The translations under genes were made by a program, and so were the position numbers. Positions 58,210-64,000 of a DNA stretch of 64,000 nucleotides are shown here, one piece after another (the stretch's first letter is position 1; each line of letters opens with the position of its first letter). Below the pieces are notes generated by a model. It saw only the letters and a list, made by a program, of their open reading frames with translations, had not been told where the DNA came from and did no database searches. The DNA comes from Portulaca oleracea (Eukaryota > Streptophyta > Magnoliopsida > Caryophyllales > Portulacaceae). The stretch covers positions 43,703,295-43,767,294 of the forward strand of contig CM055873.1 of the NCBI GenBank assembly GCA_029582165.1. The letters are read 5' to 3'.

Positions 58210-58803
58210 ATGTAAACGTGACTAACAAGCTCAAAAAATCTCTTCCAGGATCTTCCCATGCATCCTTACCCCCGAATCAACCACCTTATCCTGACCCATA
58301 TGGTTACATTATTAAGGAATTACTCAAGAGAATCCCTACCCCTAGCCCTCTAGTTGGGGATAATTATAAGGATGATCATTGCGCGGACAGGGTAGCAGGA
58401 GAAACCGTAGGACTTATTCAGGGGGAAGTGATCCGGTGGAACTAGAAGAATGGATTCGCAGCATGGAGAAAATCTTTGAGGTTGTATAAATACCTAATGA
58501 GAAGAAGGTCACCATTGGGACCTTTTATTTAATTGGGGAAGCAGATATATGGTGCGGAACTTTGAAGGACAAGTATAAGGATTCAACCCTAGCTTGGAAA
58601 GAATTTCTAGAAAGTTTGAGGGCAAAATTTTATCCTATGTCTATGAGGCGTCAGAAGAAGAAAGAATTTTTAGAGTTAAGTATGTTGGATCATCCCGAGT
58701 GGTATGTAATGCAGTATACCACCAAGTTCAATGGGTTGTCCCGCTTCACCCCTAATTATGTAGCCTCAGAACGACTCAAGATAGCGAGATTTGGGGCCTG
58801 CTA
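58210..58803 (+). pseudogene. Ty3-type retrotransposon gag fragment
   Basis: Open stretches read LEEWIRSMEKIFEVV (then a TAA), VTIGTFYLIGEADIW, LAWKEFLESLRAKFYPMSMR, QKKKEFLEL and YTTKFNGLSRF. This is the Retrotrans_gag core of Ty3-type plant elements (capsid). It begins where the segmental duplication stops. It ends at a stop in GLARFGAC-like sequence (58803) with no zinc knuckle or pol, so it is a truncated scrap. Confidence 0.75.
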
Positions 58804-59052
58804 GGGAGAGGGGTAAAGGGGGGTTAAGAAGGGTAAAGGAGGATCCTTACCCCCGCTTGGGAAGAGAGTGAGAGAGGGTAAGGGAGGGTAAGAGGGAGTG
58901 AGGTTTACACCCTTTTACCCCTCTTAACCCTTATTTTTTTTAACACTCCAATTTGGGGTGTAAGACCCCATTTTAGGGTGTAAGCAGGTGTTTAATTAAG
59001 TTATAATATACCTACAATGGGAAATGATCATAATACCCTTAACCTTAATTGA
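58804..59052. repeat. GGGTAA-rich inverted-repeat spacer
   Basis: Plus-strand words GGGGTAAAGG, GGTTAAGAAGGG and GGGTAAGGGAGGG face CCCTTTTACCCCTCTTAACCC at 58911-58930, so the segment can fold back. It lies between the gag scrap and the LINE tail. It is possibly a MITE fragment; the origin is unresolved. Confidence 0.4.
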
Positions 59053-62000
59053 TTTTTTTTTTTTTGGGAAATAATATTATAACTTAGTAAAGAACAGGCC
59101 AAGAGGCCCAGCAAATGCATTACATCAATAAATCCACCGCCCAATTTGGTGGGTACGTGTCCCAAAATTCAATTCCTAAGTGATAGAGGCCCCATTGAGC
59201 CAGACGGTGGGCCAACTCATTCAATTCTCTTCTGACCCAAACAAAACTTTTAATCCCTAATTCTTCCTTTTGGCATAGCACATCAACAAACATATGGGAA
59301 GACGGTCCTCGATTCTCAAAGCCTCTGTTCAAACTCCCAACCAGCCCCTGTGCATCACTCACCACCACAAATTCACACATACCCTTATCTTTCGCCATTT
59401 CCAAACCCCATTGAATAGCTCGAAGCTCTGCTCCCTCCACATCAGCGAACCAATTTTGATAAGCACAAGCTGCCCATCTGAAAGTGTTATCCTCCCCCAC
59501 TGCCACACACCCCAAGCCAATCAACCCCAGCTGGATGTCTAGAGCTACATCACAAAACACTCTGTCTCCTCCTCCGAACCCAAGCTCCCTTGTAGGTAGA
59601 TGTGCGAGGGGTCTCTCCTGGAAGTTGGATCGACCAAAGTCTCGGTGCGCTTTACAAGCTCGCTCAGCCACCAGCCCCATATCAACCTCCCTACTGTTGA
59701 TGGTTCGCTCATTCCGAGCCCACCAGATGCTCCAAAAACCATAGGCTGCGAGTTCCCTCTTTTCCGGCCCCAGAATTGATGCAACTTTCTCCCACCATGT
59801 TTTTGCATCTTGCTCATCCACCTCCAGGATCTCCGTCAGATTCAGTTTCTGCCACACCTCAGCCACCCATACACATTTTCTAAAGAAATGGCTAGCATCC
59901 TCCCAGCTGTTCCCACACGCAGTGCAACCAGCCTCCATGCCGCATCGTTTCATCAATAGATTTGCTTTTGTTGGCAAAATGTTTCTGCAGAACCTCCATA
60001 TCAGGTTCTTAATTCGTGGATGGACCTGCAAGTTCCACACATCTGTCCATTTTGTTGTCGTCGATGGATTGGAAGAATCGTTGCTAATGGTATCGCAGCA
60101 CATAGTATCCCGACCTGACCTCGTACTCACCTGATTTCGTATGCAGCCACCTAGGTGAATCTCGTGGTCTTCGCTCACTAAGATAAATACTGCAAATTTC
60201 TCTTGCCTTTTCAAAACCAACAAGCTCCTGAACCATCTGTTCATTCCATTTATGCTCTCCCGAAACCATCAAGTCACACACCTTCAGGTCTTCCATCCCT
60301 TCCGGAGCAGCTCCTAGAAAATGCCCGGTCACCTTTGGCATCCATTTATCTTTCCACACTCGGATATCTCTGCCATCCCCAACATTCCATCCGATCCCCT
60401 TCAGAATCAGGTTTTTACCTTCCATTAGACTTCTCCAAACGTAACTCACCCCTGCTCTAACCTCTGCTGTCAATATGTTCGACCTTGGAAAATATTTCGC
60501 CTTTAGGATTTGTGAGACCAGAAGGCTCGGGTTGGTTAATATCCGCCACACCTTTTCCTTGGCAAAGTTTCTCCCATGCCAACCAATGTATTCCTCGTTT
60601 CGCCTCGTCACCCCCCCCCCCCCACTAGAATCTGCTCACCATACTCCTCAAGTCATCACAAAAGGTCACTGGGAGCTTGAAGACGCTCATAGTATACGAG
60701 GGAATGGCTTGCAGTACCGCCTTCACTAACACTTCCCGCCCAGCTTGAGAAAGCAACCTCTCCTTCCACCCCTTAACTTTGCTCCACACTTTTTGTTTCA
60801 ACTGTTCAAATATTGCTTTCTTCGATCTCCCTAAGCACAAAGGCAGTCCTAGGTATTTTTTCGACTCCCGCATCTCGCTCATGCCTAGGATTTGGAGTAT
60901 GCCATGCTTCCTGTCCTCATTTATATTAGCACTGAACATTAGTTCCGACTTTGCTAAATTGATTTGTTGTCCCGACATATTTTCATACTCCTTCAGCATT
61001 TCTTTTAATCTGGTTGCTTCTTGTACAGTTGCTCGCGTGAAGACAAGACTATCGTCCGCGAATAAGAGATGGGATATTTCTGGGGCTCTCTGCATATTTT
61101 CAGCCCATGCAAACTCCCATCCGCGCAGGCCTGTTTTATGAGACTGGAAAGCCCCTCCGACACCAAGAGGAAGAGGTAGGGGGACAACGGGTCTCCTTGG
61201 CGGAGTCCCCGACTAGGCTTGACCAAACCACCAACTTTCCCATTTACATTGAAAGAGAAGGTAACCGTTCGTACACATTTCATCACCAAACCGATCCAAC
61301 TATCCGGGAAGCCCATCTCCTTCATTACCCACTCCAAAAAATCTCATTCAACGCGATCATAGGCTTTACTCATGTCGAGTTTTGTCGCCATCCAAGCCTT
61401 TCTACCCCTCCTCTTTTTCTTCATATAGTGAAAAACCTCATACGCAACTATCACATTGTCGAAAATCAAGCGCCCCGGAACAAACGCCGATTGTCGCCTA
61501 TCCACCATCTTATCCAAAATCATCTTCAGCCTGTTTGCTATAACTTTTGACACCAACTTGTATGAGACATTACACAAGCTAATCGGTCGCAGCTCCTTCA
61601 TGTTTCGCGGTTGTTTGGTTTTGGGTATCAGAGTTATAACCGTGTGGTTTAAATCTTCTGGCATCGCTCCCCCGTTTAAGATGTCAAGGACGATCCTGCT
61701 CACCTCATCCCCCACAATATCCCAGTATTTTTGATAAAACAGAGCGCACATACCGTCCGGGCCAGGAGCCTTGAGGGGTCCCATCTGCTTCAGTGCATCC
61801 TCTACTTCAATTTTGGTGTATGTGCGCGTCAACCACCGCCTCTGATCTTCCGTAACTTTCTCCTTCAAGTCAGTTAAACTTACTTCATCAAGTCTGGGAT
61901 TACTTGACTCAAAAATACTGGAAAAGTATTCCGCCACAACTCGTTCTACTGCTGCCTGCCCCGACACAACATTCCCGTCGCTATTTTCAATATTTATTAT

Positions 62001-62759
62001 GGCATTCTTCCTCCTCCGTTGAGCAACACGCACATGAAAATAGCCTGTGTTCTTGTCTCCTGATCGAAGGGCTGAGTGATGAGCCCTTTGTGCCCAAAAG
62101 ATCTCATTGAGTCTATCCACTTCTAAGAGCTCCATTTCCACCAGCCTAATCTCTTCCATCATCGGCGGGTGTGATGGATGCCTGCACAATTCATTGAGTC
62201 TTCTCCTCAGGTTTGTTGCTCGATTCTGTAATACCCCAAACTTTGCTTCACCCCATTTTTTAAAATCCATGCAACAATCAGTTAACCTCCTTGAAAGGTT
62301 TCTCTGAGCCCCAACCGTTTCTGTCCACTTTCTTTGAACCACTTCCCTAAAATCCTCTTCCTCAACCCAGAAGGCTTCGAATCTTGCTCCCATTGTCCTC
62401 CTTGTGTCTCCCCCTCTCTTCTCTTCGGTGTCTAGAATAATTGGGTAGTGGTCCGATCCCTCCCAAACCATTGACTGCACCCACCCTCATGGCCACCTCC
62501 TATCCCATTCCTCGTTACAAAGGAAGCGATCAAGACGTTCCTCAATGAAATCTTCTACTTCTCTTCGGTTGCACCATGTGAATCTATAGCCTTCGTGCCC
62601 CATATCTCTTAGCCCACACCATTCTAAGGCATCCTGGAACGCTGCAGCCTGTTGGAAGTCAAAACCGACTCCCCCTCGCTTCTCATTTGGGAAGAGCAAT
62701 CCATTGAAATCCCCGAACAATGCCCATGGCAGATTGTCGTTGGCTTTTAGGAGTTTCAT
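59053..62759 (-). mobile_element. L1-type LINE ORF2 with RNase H, nearly open
   Basis: Minus-strand ORF2 pieces: endonuclease C-terminal half (LPWALFGDFNGLLFPNEKRGG, RLDRFLCNEEW from 62759; an in-frame TGA at about 62486; SDHYPI); reverse transcriptase (LIPKTKQPRNMKELRPISLC, MATKLDMSKAYDRVE to 61344; RGLRQGDPLSPYLFLLV to 61005; catalytic LLFADDSLVF near 61060); zf-RVT region (60611-60084; VHPRIKNLIWRFCRNILPTK, then CGMEAGCTACGNSWEDASHF); and C-terminal RNase H (DAQGLVGSLNRGF, VRRELNELAHRLAQWG), stopping at 59120. The poly-A tail is the T-run at 59053-59065. Only about five stops or shifts break it. The N-terminal endonuclease half and ORF1 are missing. Confidence 0.85.
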
Positions 62760-62934
62760 GAGTCGTGTTCGGCCTCGTTCCGAGCCGAATTTCTTCTCTT
62801 TTATAGGGTATATTTGCTTGTTTTAACCCCTATTTATATATTAGATATAATGATTTGGTGTTTTGTAGGAAAATAAGGAGTTAGAAGAAGTTTGGGCTTA
62901 ATTGAAGGTTTTTAGGGAATCCCGAGCTATTTCC

Positions 62935-63030
62935 CGAGTCAAACCAAGTCAACCCGAGCCGAGATCCGAGTCAAACCAAGTCAACCCGAGCCGAGATCCG
63001 AGTCAAACCAAGTCAACCCGAGCCGAGAGC
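62935..63030. repeat. Three 32-base tandem repeats
   Basis: CGAGTCAAACCAAGTCAACC plus CGAGCCGAGATC repeats exactly at 62935, 62967 and 62999, the last unit with one changed base near its end. It lies inside the LTR-like region upstream of the TATA box. Confidence 0.9.
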
Positions 63031-63469
63031 CGAGGCGAAACCGAAGTCGGAAATTCCATATCAAGATTGGCGCAAACAGGGGAACGGTACAAACTTAAAG
63101 GTTTGAAATACGTGTGCCTTCACCCTTTGGGTCATAACTCCTTCGTTACAACTCCGATAGCTCTGAAATTTTGGGAGCTTAAAGTTCACACCGAGAGCTT
63201 TCCATCGATATCTTACGGGCCTAAAACGGAGTTCGGATGAAGAAGTTATGCGCGTTTGAAGTCGGCAGGGAAAACTGCCCAGAACGCTTGCTCGCCCGAG
63301 CCATCTGCTGGCTCGCCCGAGCAAGGCTTCTGGGGCAACAAAAACACCAGCCAGAATGCTTGCTCGCCCGAGCCAGAGGGTGGCTCGCCCGAGCCACACT
63401 GTCTGCGGAGAAATTGCTGCGCGTGCTGAGAATTATTTCTAGGGTTTTGGGTTGTATTTTTCCTTCTTC

Positions 63470-63477
63470 TATAAATA
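63470..63477 (+). promoter_or_regulatory. TATA box of the LTR-like region
   Basis: TATAAATA followed by CCCACTTG in an otherwise GC-poor context, about 70 bases downstream of the palindromic GC-rich words. It is in the right place to be the U3 promoter if this is an LTR. Confidence 0.5.
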
Positions 63478-63696
63478 CCCACTTGTATTAATCTAAAATT
63501 ATCAATTAGCCTAGGTAGTTTAGGAGTAGAATTAGATTTAATTGCTTTCCTTTATTTGCTTTAATCTCTCTTTAATTGTTCTTCAAGTTTTCAATTGTTC
63601 TTCATTGTTCTTCAAGCTTTCATTGATTTCTAGCATTTGTATTCAAACTTTCTCAAGCTTTCTCAATTCAAGCAAGTTTCCATTAAAGTTTTACAA

Positions 63697-63699
<3 letters not shown>

Positions 63700-63747
<48 letters not shown>
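63700..63747. repeat. (TC)n microsatellite
   Basis: An uninterrupted run of about 24 TC dinucleotides in a pyrimidine-rich leader. The exact length may vary between assemblies. Confidence 0.95.
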
Positions 63748-63749
<2 letters not shown>

Positions 63750-64000
63750 TTTCCATTGTTGACTTGTTTTCCAAGCTTTATAGTGTTTGCCACAATCAAC
63801 TCCATTTTTAGTGGGGAGGAGGGTCAAGGAACTCCAATTCTACTTACTAGTGAGAATTTGGGGGATTATTGGTAATCCAAACCACAATTTCTTGTTTGTT
63901 CGGGGGAAATTCAAGTGTAGATTGAAGGTTTATTGAAGATTAGTCATCAAAGGTATAATTTCTCGTTCCCAATTTCATTGTTCATTCATTGTCTTCATTC

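Larger units (their letters stand above)
52406..58228. repeat. Segmental duplication, copy B
   Basis: Homologous to 2237-8830. It is shorter because three elements present in copy A are missing, and it has one private insertion (TRIM, 55307-55789). Uninterrupted sites for copy A's insertions lie at 52556-52557 (TA), about 56100 (TCAATATA) and about 58034. The right boundary is at about 58215, where Ty3-type gag sequence starts. Confidence 0.85.
62760..64000 (+). mobile_element. LTR-like sequence, cut by the window end
   Basis: Sequence with LTR character replaces the LINE at about 62760. It has a GC-rich first part with 32-base tandem repeats, then palindromic GGCTCGCCCGAGCC words (63289-63400), a TATA box (63470) and a pyrimidine-rich leader. 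No coding region is present. Its left border (TGAGTCGTG near 62759) and element type are inferred; the other LTR would lie beyond the window. Confidence 0.5.

Noticed and set aside
61107..62307. Plus-strand ORFs over the second LINE
   Set aside because: Antisense to well-supported endonuclease and reverse-transcriptase frames.
62902..63491. ORFs through the tandem and palindromic repeats of the LTR-like region
   Set aside because: They are repeat-driven and open on both strands; no domain.

Overview
This looks like plant nuclear DNA, probably from a dicot. It is AT-rich and carries a head-to-tail cluster of CC-NBS-LRR (CNL) resistance-gene homologues of the RGA type, all on the minus strand, embedded in transposable elements of many plant classes: hAT, Stowaway-like and Mutator-like MITEs, a Helitron, LTR elements, a TRIM and LINEs. 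The N-terminal style of the CNLs (MDxGTxLSxxQTLF) recalls Amaranthaceae/Caryophyllales RGA proteins, but that placement is from memory and tentative.

Layout. 1-2236: non-coding flank with small repeats. 2237-8830: copy A of a segmental duplication, holding a decayed CNL (3289-7373) and several inserted elements. 8831-14724: non-coding flank plus a C-terminal CNL scrap (13435-13700). 14725-18143: nearly complete CNL with one frameshift. 20341-23742: complete single-exon CNL of 1133 residues, the only clearly intact host gene. 23743-27650: flank with another LRR scrap (26170-26636). 27651-31274: hAT transposon with a frameshifted DUF4371/hAT-dimerisation transposase. 31427-33332: non-autonomous Helitron. 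33814-40524: Athila-like LTR element with no pol, carrying only a gag-like ORF. 40525-45640: mostly empty, with a PPR relic, a Stowaway-like MITE and a LINE RNase H scrap. 45640-49902: LINE relic (+). 49920-50760: Ulp1-like protease relic. 52406-58228: copy B of the segmental duplication, with a second decayed CNL and a TRIM. 58210-58803: Ty3-type gag scrap. 59053-62759: second LINE (-), better preserved. 62760-64000: LTR-like sequence with a TATA box, running off the window.

How the parts relate. The CNLs, their scraps and their non-coding flanks are paralogous. Short conserved blocks recur downstream of several units, so the array grew by tandem duplication of whole units (gene plus flank). 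Copies A and B share an old MITE at the same site but differ by four later insertions. For each of these the other copy preserves the empty target site, so termini and target-site duplications can be read directly. The lesions I compared between the two relics are mostly private to one copy, suggesting they decayed independently after duplication. If expressed, the intact CNL would act as an intracellular immune receptor. All other coding potential belongs to mobile elements.

I saw no tRNA, rRNA or CRISPR feature and no bacterial-type operon. The most unusual material is the set of paired filled and empty sites, the repeated non-coding flank of the CNL units, and the pol-less LTR element with its internal tandem repeats.
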